A DNA stretch of 64,000 bases from Atlantibacter sp032062175 (GCF_032062175.1 NZ_DAMBQK010000024.1:1-64000); one strand, 5' to 3'; positions 8,649-17,573 are shown, numbered from the stretch's first letter. The notes: generated from the sequence alone by a model not told the origin. Numbers and translations: made by a program.

Positions 8649-9547
8649 TATTTATTTCTCACCTTTTCCTGACAACCGAGCCACCCTTCCCTGCCTGCTA
8701 TTCGGCCACGGACAACCCTGCCCTGAGGCAACGTCGTCGGGTCCTGAGGGATAAGTTCACCAAGCGGGCAAAACTGGACCGACTCATGCCGGGCCAGTTC
8801 CAGTAATGCCTCAAACGTTGCGGCTTCCGCGATACCTTCAACTTCTGCGTGAAGGGTATAAACCGGTATGCCGTTGTGAGAATGGATTTTATCGAGTAAA
8901 TATCGGTTGAAGTCTGTGGCGTTGGTTTCTCTGCCCACCACTTCATCCCAGGTGGGGAGAGAAACCGGGATCTGCACCGCCCCGGATTTGCCGTCTGCAA
9001 AGAGCGGAATAAAGGGACACTCTCCACGGCAGTCGCTGTTATAACGAAAACCAAAAATCTCTTTAGCCCGTAAAACGTCCTCGTCAGCCCGCCATCCCGC
9101 CGCTGCTGAGCAAGCTACAGACCTTCCGGTGATCGCTTCCAGTTCGGTCACGCCCCGGTTGATATCTGCATACAGTTGCTCGATTTCCCATGATCCTGCA
9201 AAAGTTTGCCAGGCAAAGTGGTCCCAGGCGTGCAGACCCACTTCATGGCGGATCGCTGTGCGGCGGATAATGTCATGGTTACCGGCGCCAATACGACGAC
9301 CGGGCCAGAAGGTGCCGGCAAGCAAGATATCCCAGCCATAGAGCTTTGCAGCCCGGGTGCGCAACATTTTGATTAAGAATGCAGGCTTCAGAAGTCGCCA
9401 TAAATGGCGACCCATATTATCGGGTCCCACACTGAAAAATACGCTGGCGCGCACGTCGTATTGCTCAAGGATATCGAGCAATCGGGGCATTCCCTGTCGG
9501 GTGCCGCGCCAGGTATCAACATCAATACGCAGTCCCACTTTCTTCAT
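8648..9547 (-). CDS. arnD: ArnD, 4-deoxy-4-formamido-L-arabinose-phosphoundecaprenol deformylase
   Basis: A 299-residue NodB/polysaccharide-deacetylase-fold protein. It begins VGLRIDVDTWRGTRQGMPRL, whose Asp residues are the metal ligand/base of the fold, and later has HEVGLHAWDHFAWQ with the metal-binding histidines. The enzyme removes the formyl group from the lipid-linked sugar before flipping. It overlaps arnA by four bases and arnT by one base. Confidence 0.95.
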   Translation of the reverse strand: MKKVGLRIDVDTWRGTRQGMPRLLDILEQYDVRASVFFSVGPDNMGRHLWRLLKPAFLIKMLRTRAAKLYGWDILLAGTFWPGRRIGAGNHDIIRRTAIRHEVGLHAWDHFAWQTFAGSWEIEQLYADINRGVTELEAITGRSVACSAAAGWRADEDVLRAKEIFGFRYNSDCRGECPFIPLFADGKSGAVQIPVSLPTWDEVVGRETNATDFNRYLLDKIHSHNGIPVYTLHAEVEGIAEAATFEALLELARHESVQFCPLGELIPQDPTTLPQGRVVRGRIAGREGWLGCQEKVRNK

Positions 9548-11526
9548 AAGGCATTGTCCGGCACTTCGACCGTGCGCAGGAAGAAATCCAGCGTTTCATC
9601 GATAGTCTGGCGCATGGAAATTTCCGGTTTCCAGGCTAACAGGCGTCGGGCATTACGAATACCGGGCTTGCGATGCGCCACATCCTGATAGCCCTTACCA
9701 TAATAGCTGCTGCTTTCCACTTCCCGGAAGCCGGCAAAAGGCGGGAAACAATGTCGCAACGGATGACGTTCAAAGCTCTCAAGCAGCATCTCTGCCAGCT
9801 CTCTGATACTGGCCTCGTTGTCTGGATTGCCGATGTTGATGATTTGCCGATCGCAGCAACCCTCCTTGTTTTCAATAATGCGAAACAGGGCTTCAATACC
9901 GTCACTGATATCCGTAAAGCAACGCTTCTGTTGCCCGCCATCAACCAGCTTGATGGGCGATCCTTCTACCAGGTTGAGAATAAGTTGCGTAATGGCACGC
10001 GAACTGCCGATGCGGGCAGCATTCAGCGTATCAAGGCGCGGCCCCATCCAGTTGAAGGGGCGAAACAGCGTAAACCGTAACCCTTCTTTTTCGCCATAGG
10101 CCCAGATCACACGATCCAGAAGCTGTTTGGAGACAGAGTAGATCCAGCGTTGTTTATTGATAGGACCCACAGTCAGGTTGGAATTGTCCTCATCGAAAAC
10201 CGTATCGCTACTCATGCCATACACTTCAGACGTGGATGGGAAGATAATACGCTTTTTGTACTTCACGCAGTCGCGCACAATTTTGAGATTTTCTTCGAAG
10301 TCCAGTTCGAATACCCGCAGGGGATTACGGGTGTACTCAATAGGCGTAGCAATGGCGACCAGTGGTAAAATGACATCACATTTTTTGATGTGATATTCAA
10401 TCCATTCGCTGTGAATGCTGATATCGCCTTCCACAAAATGAAAACGAGGGGAGCCAGTAAAGCGTGAAACGGCATCTGAACTGATATCCATACCGTAGAC
10501 TTCGTATTTATCATCGCGCAAAAGACGCTCAGTCAGATGATTGCCGATAAAACCGTTGACCCCAAGAATTAACACCCGCGTCCGGTAACGCTTAACGACA
10601 TCAGGAAAAGCGCCAAGTATTGCCTCTTCGACCAGTCCCAGCGTTTGCGCCAGTTGCGCCCCCTGCATATATACGCCGTTTTCGGTCTGCCCCGCGGTCA
10701 CTTCCAGCGCCTGTTCGCCACAGGCGATCACCAGGGGGTCAGTGCTTAGTACGGTGCCGCTGTTTGCCTCCGGGAAATCAGTTCGTATCTGGGATTTCCA
10801 GACTAAAAACTTGTTGTTGCCTGCAAAACCGAATGCGCCGGGCCAGGGTGACGAAACCGCACGAACCAGGTTATGCAGCTTTTCAGCACTCTGCGTCCAG
10901 ACCAGGCGCCCGTCTTCAGGAACACGACGGCGCATAGTGGTTGCCTGACTCTCGTCCTGTTCTTTTGCTTTCCAGTACCCTTCTTTTATTCCGGGAAGGT
11001 AATGGCGCAACAGCTGTTGCGCGGCATTGCATAATTTATTGTGCAATGACAACGCCATATCTTCAGGATCGATCGCCACAGGCATCTGACCCACGATAGC
11101 GCCGGCATCCGCTTTTTTAACCATCTGATGCAGCGTTACCCCTGTTTCGGTTTCGCCCTGAGCCAGCGCCCAGTTCAGCGGCGCGCACCCGCGGTATTTC
11201 GGAAGCAATGAACCATGAAGGTTAAACGCGCCGTGCGGTGCAATATCGAGGATCTCCGTGCTTAACAGATTACGGTAATAGAATGAGAAAATAACGTCCG
11301 GTTTAATGGCTTTAATACGTTCAACCCATAATGGATGATTAACATCTTCAGGCGCATAAACAGGAATACCCGTTTCAGCCGCAAGGCGGGCTACTGAATC
11401 AAAAAAGATATTTTCCTGAGGATTATCAGGATGAGTATAAATCGCAGCAATTTCATATCCGGCATCCAGCAACGCGCGAATACCTGTGCAACCCATATCA
11501 TGATAGGCAAAGACAATAGCTTTCAT
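9544..11526 (-). CDS. arnA: ArnA, bifunctional UDP-L-Ara4N formyltransferase / UDP-glucuronate decarboxylase
   Basis: A 660-residue fusion enzyme. The N-terminal formyltransferase half (to about residue 300) has FNLHGSLLPKYRGCAPLNWA with the catalytic His and the downstream KKADAGAIVGQ Asp. The C-terminal half (from about 315) is an SDR decarboxylase with the glycine-rich ILGVNGFIGNHLTERLL and the YSVSKQ active-site motif. It both makes the 4-keto sugar from UDP-glucuronate and formylates UDP-L-Ara4N. Length agrees with the family. The ATG shares one base with the arnC stop. Confidence 0.97.
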   Translation of the reverse strand: MKAIVFAYHDMGCTGIRALLDAGYEIAAIYTHPDNPQENIFFDSVARLAAETGIPVYAPEDVNHPLWVERIKAIKPDVIFSFYYRNLLSTEILDIAPHGAFNLHGSLLPKYRGCAPLNWALAQGETETGVTLHQMVKKADAGAIVGQMPVAIDPEDMALSLHNKLCNAAQQLLRHYLPGIKEGYWKAKEQDESQATTMRRRVPEDGRLVWTQSAEKLHNLVRAVSSPWPGAFGFAGNNKFLVWKSQIRTDFPEANSGTVLSTDPLVIACGEQALEVTAGQTENGVYMQGAQLAQTLGLVEEAILGAFPDVVKRYRTRVLILGVNGFIGNHLTERLLRDDKYEVYGMDISSDAVSRFTGSPRFHFVEGDISIHSEWIEYHIKKCDVILPLVAIATPIEYTRNPLRVFELDFEENLKIVRDCVKYKKRIIFPSTSEVYGMSSDTVFDEDNSNLTVGPINKQRWIYSVSKQLLDRVIWAYGEKEGLRFTLFRPFNWMGPRLDTLNAARIGSSRAITQLILNLVEGSPIKLVDGGQQKRCFTDISDGIEALFRIIENKEGCCDRQIINIGNPDNEASIRELAEMLLESFERHPLRHCFPPFAGFREVESSSYYGKGYQDVAHRKPGIRNARRLLAWKPEISMRQTIDETLDFFLRTVEVPDNAL

Positions 11527-12506
11527 TATTCCGCTTCTCCAGAAACTTTATCTATAGTACGGCTGACAACACGTTGAACGTAATAGCGGGGACGGGCGCG
11601 AACATCGTTATATATTCGCCCGATATATTCGCCCAGAAGCCCCATTCCAATAAACTGTGCGCCAATAAACATAAACAGCACGGCAAAAAGCATAAAAACC
11701 CCCTCTGCTGCCCATTGCGGCCCCAGAGTCAGACGTAACACCACCAGTAACAGTGAAATGAAAAATCCCGATAAGGCGATAACACTGCCAAATACACTTA
11801 ACAGACGCAGGGGCGTTGTTGTCAGGCACGTAATCAAGTCATACATCAGGTTTATCAGACGCAGGAAATTGTATTTGGACTCACCGAAGGCGCGTTCGGC
11901 GTGCTGGACCGGAATATCCACGGTATGGCGAGCAAAGGTATTAGCCAGAACAGGGATAAAGGTGCTTCGCTCATGGCAATTCAACATGGCCTCGACAATA
12001 TGGCCACGATAAGCCCGGAGCATGCACCCGTAATCCGCCATCGGCTTACCCGTGGTGCGCTTGATTAACCAGTTGACCGATCGCGAACCCATTATTCTGA
12101 ACCCGTTATCCTTACGATTCAGACGCTTTGTCCCGACCACATCAAATCCTTCTTCCGCTTTAGCAACCAGACGCGGGATCTCTTCAGGCGGATTTTGCAG
12201 GTCGGCATCAAGCGTAATAACCAGATCGCCGGTCACATAGCTGAAACCCGCCATGATGGCAGAATGCTGACCATAATTACGGTTCAGTAAGATAGCGACA
12301 ACGCAACTGTCCGGCTTTTGTGCCTCATTAATAATGAGGCTGGCCGATTCGTCGCTGCTTCCGTCATCTACCAGTAAAATTTCGAAATATTTCCCGGTGA
12401 GATTACAGGCGAGTTGAGTCCGGCGAATCAGTTCGCCAAGGCTTTCCTGCTCGTTATAAACCGGGATAACCACGGAGATTTTATTGACCGGAGAAGGATT
12501 AAGCAT
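11526..12506 (-). CDS. arnC: ArnC, undecaprenyl-phosphate L-Ara4FN transferase
   Basis: A 326-residue GT2 glycosyltransferase: VSVVIPVYNEQESLGELIRR-type start, DDGSSDES and the DADLQNPPEEIP metal/nucleotide motif, then two C-terminal membrane helices (SVIALSGFFISLLLVVLRL and the MLFAVLFMFIGAQ region). It attaches L-Ara4FN to undecaprenyl phosphate. I preferred ATG 12506 over 12521 because GGAG lies six bases before it and the protein then starts as in close relatives; the arnB stop overlaps this start by eight bases (ATGCTTAA). Confidence 0.95.
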   Translation of the reverse strand: MLNPSPVNKISVVIPVYNEQESLGELIRRTQLACNLTGKYFEILLVDDGSSDESASLIINEAQKPDSCVVAILLNRNYGQHSAIMAGFSYVTGDLVITLDADLQNPPEEIPRLVAKAEEGFDVVGTKRLNRKDNGFRIMGSRSVNWLIKRTTGKPMADYGCMLRAYRGHIVEAMLNCHERSTFIPVLANTFARHTVDIPVQHAERAFGESKYNFLRLINLMYDLITCLTTTPLRLLSVFGSVIALSGFFISLLLVVLRLTLGPQWAAEGVFMLFAVLFMFIGAQFIGMGLLGEYIGRIYNDVRARPRYYVQRVVSRTIDKVSGEAE

Positions 12507-13671
12507 AATGTTCTCCCGCAATATCCCGCAGCGCAGTGATAACCCGAGTCACATCATCCTGAGTCATCCCTGGGAAAAGCGGCAGCGAGCAGATGCGTTC
12601 GCTGTTCCACTCGGTGTTCGGTAATGAAAGTCCGGGGAAACGCTCACGGTAATATTTCTGGGTATGAACAGCGCGAAAATGCAGCCCGGTCCCGATACCA
12701 CGTAATTTCAGCGCATCCATCAGCGCGTCACGGGATATTCCGCAGCGCGCCTCATCAACGCGGATAATAAACAGATGCCATGCATGAAAATGGTCCCAGG
12801 CGGGAAGATTTAATGGCTGGAATGGCGTACCGGCAAGCTCATTTAGATAACGCCAGGCAATAACCGCCCGACGGGCATTTGCGCCACTCAGCTTGCCAAG
12901 CTGTACCAGCGCAAGCGCTGCATTAATATCAGCAAGGTTGTATTTAAAGCCAGGCGTCATGACCTCTGCCTGAGGTACCCGGCCATGCGTCTGGCGGTCA
13001 TAGGCGTCAATACCAAGCCCGTGAAATTTCAGGCTACGCAGACGATCGGCCAGCGTATCGTCATCAGTGACAATCATTCCGCCTTCTGCACTGGTCACGT
13101 TTTTTATGGCATGAAATGAGAAGATGGCTGTACCACCACGGCCAATATGCTCTCCCTTGTAATACGTGCCTATTGCATGGGCGGCATCTTCAATCACAGG
13201 GATACCATGACGTTCGCCAACCTGACGGATAGCATCAATATCAGCTGGAGCGCCAGCATAGTGGACCGGAACGATGGCTCTGGTGCGTGGTGTGATACTG
13301 GCTTCTATCGTTTGCGCAGTGACCATCAGAGTGTCCCGGTCGACATCCACCATGACGGGCGTAGCGCCAAGCAACACAATCATATTTATGGTTGAAACCC
13401 ACGTCATGGAAGGGGTGATCACTTCATCGCCCGGTCCAATGCCGAGTGCCATCAGGGTAATATGCATTCCGGCTGTCGCTGAACTTACCGCAATCGCATT
13501 GTGGCTACCGGTAAGCATGCGGATCGACTGTTCAAGCTCCTGACTAACAGGGCCTGTGGTTATCCAGCCTGAATGAATAACATCGGTGATTGCCCTGATT
13601 TCTTCCTCACCGGTAAAGGGCTTTGAAAAGGGCAAAAAATCCGACAAATAACCGTTAGCATCAATTTTCAT
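12499..13671 (-). CDS. arnB: ArnB, UDP-4-amino-4-deoxy-L-arabinose:oxoglutarate aminotransferase
   Basis: A 380-390 residue DegT/DnrJ/EryC1 PLP aminotransferase. IEDAAHAIGT and the Schiff-base lysine in FSFHAIKNVTSAEGGM are clear. It makes UDP-L-Ara4N and is the first operon gene. The start needs a second look: the ATG at 13671 adds eight residues ahead of the usual SDFLPF beginning, and a TTG at 13647 would give the exact canonical N terminus; neither has a strong Shine-Dalgarno. Regulation by PhoP/PmrA-type sites upstream is likely (see the sites at 13.9-14.04 kb). Confidence 0.95.
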   Translation of the reverse strand: MKIDANGYLSDFLPFSKPFTGEEEIRAITDVIHSGWITTGPVSQELEQSIRMLTGSHNAIAVSSATAGMHITLMALGIGPGDEVITPSMTWVSTINMIVLLGATPVMVDVDRDTLMVTAQTIEASITPRTRAIVPVHYAGAPADIDAIRQVGERHGIPVIEDAAHAIGTYYKGEHIGRGGTAIFSFHAIKNVTSAEGGMIVTDDDTLADRLRSLKFHGLGIDAYDRQTHGRVPQAEVMTPGFKYNLADINAALALVQLGKLSGANARRAVIAWRYLNELAGTPFQPLNLPAWDHFHAWHLFIIRVDEARCGISRDALMDALKLRGIGTGLHFRAVHTQKYYRERFPGLSLPNTEWNSERICSLPLFPGMTQDDVTRVITALRDIAGEHYA

Positions 13672-13883
13672 TAATACATTTCTTTTAGCAGTAATATATA
13701 AGGTTATATGTTGCCCTGTGAAAGTTTAATGGAATTACAACGAGGCATAATCATATAAAATGGCCCACTAAAAAGCCGCTGCCGCCGTTGTTTAAAAACA
13801 CACTCTTTTGGTAAAAATAACAAGCAGTTCATTAGGTTATATTTAAAAACATCTCGCGAATTCTTGTTGATTTAAAGAGGTGT

Positions 13884-13900
13884 TGTTTAGGACTGGTTTA
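13884..13900 (+). promoter_or_regulatory. PhoP box candidate behind arnB
   Basis: TGTTTA-GGACT-GGTTTA is an exact match to the PhoP direct repeat (T/G)GTTTA-N5-(T/G)GTTTA. It lies 213 bp behind the arnB start and reads toward the plus strand, opposite to arn transcription; which promoter it serves is not decided by the sequence. Confidence 0.6.
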
Positions 13901-14002
13901 TTATTGAAGACAAACGTTACACCTATAAAACGTCAAACAATGCAAAATTGAAACGCATCTTTTTCAATCAAAGTGAAAGGCTCCACTCTATACAAAATCC
14001 TA

Positions 14003-14019
14003 TGTTTAATAATGGTTTC
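14003..14019 (+). promoter_or_regulatory. Second PhoP-like direct repeat
   Basis: TGTTTA-ATAAT-GGTTTC matches the PhoP box at eleven of twelve positions and ends four bases before a PmrA-type repeat, in the same orientation. Confidence 0.45.
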
Positions 14020-14022
14020 ACT

Positions 14023-14039
14023 TTTAATGATTACTTAAT
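14023..14039 (+). promoter_or_regulatory. PmrA box candidate
   Basis: TTTAAT-GATTA-CTTAAT fully satisfies the PmrA direct repeat YTTAAK-N5-YTTAAK. It lies about 350 bp behind arnB. A possible -10 (CATAAA, 14057) follows on the plus strand at 17 bp, so a rightward transcript is also possible. Confidence 0.55.
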
Positions 14040-14281
14040 GACTATCACCCCAGGATCATAAAAGCGTTCTGCTTTTCTCCTGGACTCATTAAAAGAGTGT
14101 GGTTCCTCTGAACGCAGGAAATGCGTTTCGTGGCGTTCCGTTGAAAGTATCCGGCCTGAGGATCATGCCATTTGCATGGAATCACATTCAGATCCCTTTG
14201 ATTATAGAAATGTTGCCTGTTCGTCCTTTCCTCTTATGGCAGTTTAGCCGCGCAGTTATGACGCCCATCACATTTGCGCCT

Positions 14282-14309
14282 TATTTTTGAACGAGTGCGT
14301 TCAAAAATA
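14282..14309. promoter_or_regulatory. Perfect inverted repeat, probable operator of the ROK repressor
   Basis: Twelve-base arms TATTTTTGAACG / CGTTCAAAAATA with a four-base spacer, 112 bp before the transporter start. NagC and Mlc (ROK proteins) bind sites with outer TTATTTT...AAAATAA, which this resembles; the ROK gene at 17.75 kb closes the same cluster. It could alternatively act as a transcript hairpin. Confidence 0.55.
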
Positions 14310-14420
14310 GCCAAAGTGGTGTTACGTTGATCTTACGCGAGTTTGATGTCCGCTTATCCGCTGTACCCATAAACAGACTAAGTCTTTTAAAACAAATGGT
14401 TAAAATCCAGAGGGGAAGCA

Positions 14421-15758
14421 ATGAGTGAAGCTAACTTAACTAAAGACGGCGTGCTGGAAATACCCGAAGAACAGAAGGCCAGCAAAAAAACGATTCGCAA
14501 AGTCATGTTCGCCAGCGTCTCCGGCACCATCATTGAGTGGTATGACTATTCCCTGTACGGTGCCGCTGCGGGTCTGATTATTAATAAGCTCTATTTTCCA
14601 AACCTGTCACCGACTATCGCGACGATGGCGGCATTTTTGACCTTTGCGGTAGGGTTTGTTTCCCGCCCATTGGGTGGCGTGATCATTGCACACATCGGCG
14701 ATCGGTACGGACGTAAGCCTGCGTTGATTTTCGCCGTAATGCTCATGGGCGTCGCGACACTGGCGCTCGGGTTGTTGCCCACTTATCACCATATCGGCAT
14801 CTGGGCGACGGTTGCGCTGGTGGTGATTCGCTTAATGCAGGGGTTTGGATCAGGCGCTGAACTGGCCGGGGCACAGACGTTTGTAGCAGAATATGTGCCC
14901 ATGAAGGAGCGAGGTTTTTACACTTCGTTAATCAATGCCTCAACGGGTGTAGCCATACTTTTATCCTCACTGGCCTTTTTTCTGGTCACCCAACTACCGG
15001 ATGAAGCCTTCATGAGTTGGGGATGGCGGGTGCCGTTCTTGTTTTCTATCGTGCTGTTTGTTGTGGCCATCTATATCCGTAAGCATCTGGATGAAACGCC
15101 GGAATATGTGAAGTCAGTTGAAAAAGCGGAGCGTAACAGGAAAACGCAGGCCGTCCCCCTCAAGGCGCTGATTGTAAACAGTCCTTTAAATTTGATTTGC
15201 GGTTTCTTCAGTCTGGCCGGCCATCAGGCAAACGGATATGTTCTAAGCGTATTCAGTATCAGCTATTTGACCAGTACGTTAGGCATGGAAAGATCGGAAG
15301 GGCTGATGGCTCTGATGGTTGCGGTGTCCGTGAATACCGTGATGACCCCTGTTATGGGAAAAATGACGGACAGGTTCGGCACAACGGCAGTATTTTCATT
15401 TGGTGCAATATTCCTTGCTGCATTCGCCTTCCCCCTGTTCTGGCTTCTGGGTAGTGGCAGTCTGATGTTGGCAACGCTGGGGATGTGTATTGCCTATGGC
15501 ATCGGACATGGTGCGACATCGGGTGCGCAGGGCGCATTTCTGGCGAACCTGTTTCCCACCCAGTATCGCTATTCAGGTATTGCCCTGTCGCGTGAACTGA
15601 ACAGCGTTATCTTTGCCGGCTCCACCCCTGTCATCGCCGCTGCGCTGATCACATTTGGTAATGGGGAACCCACCTACCTGATTTATTACCTGATGTTTTG
15701 CAGCCTGCTGACGCTCATTGCCGTGCAAATGGCGAAAGGCTTAAAGCAACACGCGTAA
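14421..15758 (+). CDS. MFS transporter of the metabolite:H+ symporter (MHS) family
   Basis: A 445-residue protein with about twelve membrane helices. The MHS/ProP/ShiA signatures are clear: GTIIEWYDYSLYGAAAGLI in helix 1, RPLGGVIIAHIGDRYGRKPAL in loop 2-3, and LIRLMQGFGSGAELAGA-type sequence in helix 4. The family imports dicarboxylates, shikimate, betaines and similar acids with protons. ATG 14421 follows GAGGGGAAGC, a strong ribosome site. It is the first gene of an apparent operon with NagB- and NagA-like genes, so an amino-sugar derivative is the likely cargo (inference), which is unusual for this family. Confidence 0.85.
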   Translation: MSEANLTKDGVLEIPEEQKASKKTIRKVMFASVSGTIIEWYDYSLYGAAAGLIINKLYFPNLSPTIATMAAFLTFAVGFVSRPLGGVIIAHIGDRYGRKPALIFAVMLMGVATLALGLLPTYHHIGIWATVALVVIRLMQGFGSGAELAGAQTFVAEYVPMKERGFYTSLINASTGVAILLSSLAFFLVTQLPDEAFMSWGWRVPFLFSIVLFVVAIYIRKHLDETPEYVKSVEKAERNRKTQAVPLKALIVNSPLNLICGFFSLAGHQANGYVLSVFSISYLTSTLGMERSEGLMALMVAVSVNTVMTPVMGKMTDRFGTTAVFSFGAIFLAAFAFPLFWLLGSGSLMLATLGMCIAYGIGHGATSGAQGAFLANLFPTQYRYSGIALSRELNSVIFAGSTPVIAAALITFGNGEPTYLIYYLMFCSLLTLIAVQMAKGLKQHA

Positions 15759-15795
15759 TGTTCCCGGAGAAACAGTTCACGTCTGTGAGGTTAAA

Positions 15796-16533
15796 ATGAA
15801 AATTACCATTTCTGAAAATAAATATGAGCTTGGCACACTTGCAGCGCAAAGCGGGATTATGGCCATACAACATGCCCTGGCGAACAAAGCGCGCATTGCC
15901 ATTATTCTTGCCACTGGCGCCAGTCAATTTGAAATGCTTGAAAATCTTATCTGCGCCGATATCGACTGGTCCCGGGTAACGATTTTCCATCTGGATGAGT
16001 ATATTGGTTTGCCAGACGATCACAGGGCAAGCTTCCGGCGCTATTTGCATGAACGCGTGGTGGATAAACTGCCCTCTCTGTATCGCTTCGTGGGGGTGAA
16101 TGGCTCTGCGAACAATATTGATCGCGAAATTGAACGGCTGAACAAGCTCATTGGCGAGCAAGAAATTGACGTCTGCTTTGCCGGTATTGGTGAAAATGCG
16201 CATCTGGCCTTTAACGATCCGCCTGCGGACTTTACTACCACGGTACCCTTTCTGAAGGTGAATCTGGATGAAGCCTGCCGGCAGCAGCAACTGGGTGAAA
16301 AATGGTTCAGTACCCTGGACGACGTCCCGCTACAGGCCATTTCGATGAGTATTCATCAGATCATGCAGTCCGGCGTATTGATCCTGAGTATTCCTGACCG
16401 ACGCAAAGCCCAGGCCGTCAAGATGGCGCTGGAAGGACCGGTTACGAATGCAGTGCCGGCGTCTATCGTACAGCAGCATCCTGACTGCCGGGTGTTTCTG
16501 GATACTGAATCAGCCTCACTCTTATCTGAATGA
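15796..16533 (+). CDS. NagB-like glucosamine-6-phosphate deaminase/isomerase family protein
   Basis: A 245-residue member of the NagB/6-phosphogluconolactonase fold. Seen: IILATGASQFEML (phosphate loop), IFHLDEYIGLPDDHRASFRR (matches the NagB DEYVGLP segment with the proton-transfer Asp) and CFAGIGENAHLAFNDPP. In E. coli NagB the last motif is GVGNDGHIAFNEP, so here the catalytic Asp141 position is Asn and Glu148 is Asp, while the His is kept. It probably isomerises/deaminates a phosphorylated amino sugar, but substrate may differ from GlcN6P. It lies 37 bp after the transporter and 11 bp before the NagA-like gene. Confidence 0.8.
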   Translation: MKITISENKYELGTLAAQSGIMAIQHALANKARIAIILATGASQFEMLENLICADIDWSRVTIFHLDEYIGLPDDHRASFRRYLHERVVDKLPSLYRFVGVNGSANNIDREIERLNKLIGEQEIDVCFAGIGENAHLAFNDPPADFTTTVPFLKVNLDEACRQQQLGEKWFSTLDDVPLQAISMSIHQIMQSGVLILSIPDRRKAQAVKMALEGPVTNAVPASIVQQHPDCRVFLDTESASLLSE

Positions 16534-16544
16534 AAGGATGCACG

Positions 16545-17573
16545 ATGAAAGCCACTTCGGGTTTGTTTGATCTGCAGGTAAATGGCTTTGCTGGCGTTGA
16601 TTTCAATGATGAAAATATTGACGCCGACAGGCTGGATGTGGCGTTAGAAGCCATGCTCAAGACCGGGGTGACAAGCTGCTTACCTACGCTTATCACCGCG
16701 CCAGTCCCGCAGCTTTTGCGCCGGTTCAGGGCGCTCGACAGGGCAGTTGCGCAGAGCCAGCTCGGGGCACTGATGATCCCGGGTTATCATCTGGAAGGAC
16801 CCTTTCTGAATCCTGCCGAGGGATATGCTGGCTGTCATCCCCCTGAAGCGATGCTGCCGCCGGACATCCGGTTAATTGATGATATTGATAAGGAAATATT
16901 GCGCCCTGTTTTACTTGTTACCTGCGCGCCCGAGCGGGATGAGAACTTCGTTTTTATTCATGCGCTGAGACAAAGGGGAAAATGTGTTGCCGCAGGGCAT
17001 TCCAGTATCAATTATTCGCAACTTGAGGCGGCAGCGACTGCGGGCGTCAGTCTTTGCACACATCTGGGAAACGGTATTCCTCAGACATTGCCTAAGCTGG
17101 ATAACACGCTCCAGGCTCAGCTCAGCTGTGACCAGCTTCAGGCAAGTTTTATCGCAGACGGTGTGCATATTCCCCCCTTTGCACTGAAAAACCTGCTGCG
17201 CGCTAAAACGCCGGCCCGTTCTATTCTGGTGACAGATGCAATGAGCGCCGCCGCCTGCGAACATCCGGGCATACATACTTTTGCAGGTATACAGGTTGAA
17301 TGTACCCGTGAAGGGATGGTGCGCCTGCCCGGTGCCGCAAACCTGGCCGGTTCCAGCCTGACACTCGATCAGGCGATTCGTAATCTGGTGAAATGGGAAC
17401 TTGCCAGCTTCCAGGAAGCTGTTGAGATGGCGAGTACACGCCCGCATCAATTGATGCAAAAATCACTGGCATACCATCAGCGGGCGCTTTGTAACAGTGA
17501 GGTCATCTGGGATGAAAATTATCATGTCACACAATGCCGTTTAGGGCACAGCCTCACCAGGCATTACCGCTGA
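16545..17573 (+). CDS. NagA-like N-acetylglucosamine-6-phosphate deacetylase family protein, short form
   Basis: A 342-residue amidohydrolase. NagA motifs appear in order: LFDLQVNGFAGVDFND near residue 10, GYHLEGPFLNP, GHSSINY, THLGNGIPQ, DGVHIPP and SILVTDAMSAAA with the catalytic Asp. The protein starts almost at the barrel and lacks the roughly 50-residue N-terminal beta-domain of E. coli NagA. ATG 16545 is preceded by AAAGGA at the right distance; an ATG at 16530 has no such site. It would remove acetyl (or another acyl) from a phosphorylated amino sugar before the NagB-like enzyme acts. Confidence 0.82.
   Translation: MKATSGLFDLQVNGFAGVDFNDENIDADRLDVALEAMLKTGVTSCLPTLITAPVPQLLRRFRALDRAVAQSQLGALMIPGYHLEGPFLNPAEGYAGCHPPEAMLPPDIRLIDDIDKEILRPVLLVTCAPERDENFVFIHALRQRGKCVAAGHSSINYSQLEAAATAGVSLCTHLGNGIPQTLPKLDNTLQAQLSCDQLQASFIADGVHIPPFALKNLLRAKTPARSILVTDAMSAAACEHPGIHTFAGIQVECTREGMVRLPGAANLAGSSLTLDQAIRNLVKWELASFQEAVEMASTRPHQLMQKSLAYHQRALCNSEVIWDENYHVTQCRLGHSLTRHYR

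Noticed and set aside
13720..13740. AAAGTTTAATGGAATTAC as a PmrA box directly before arnB
   Set aside because: Only one half-site fits the consensus; the repeat at 14023 is a much better match.
14099..14290. 63-codon plus-strand frame in the region before the MHS gene
   Set aside because: No ribosome site, ends inside the perfect palindrome, and no family pattern; an untranslated leader is more likely.
15715..16290. Minus-strand frame of 191 codons over the NagB-like gene
   Set aside because: Entirely antisense to a gene with clear family motifs.
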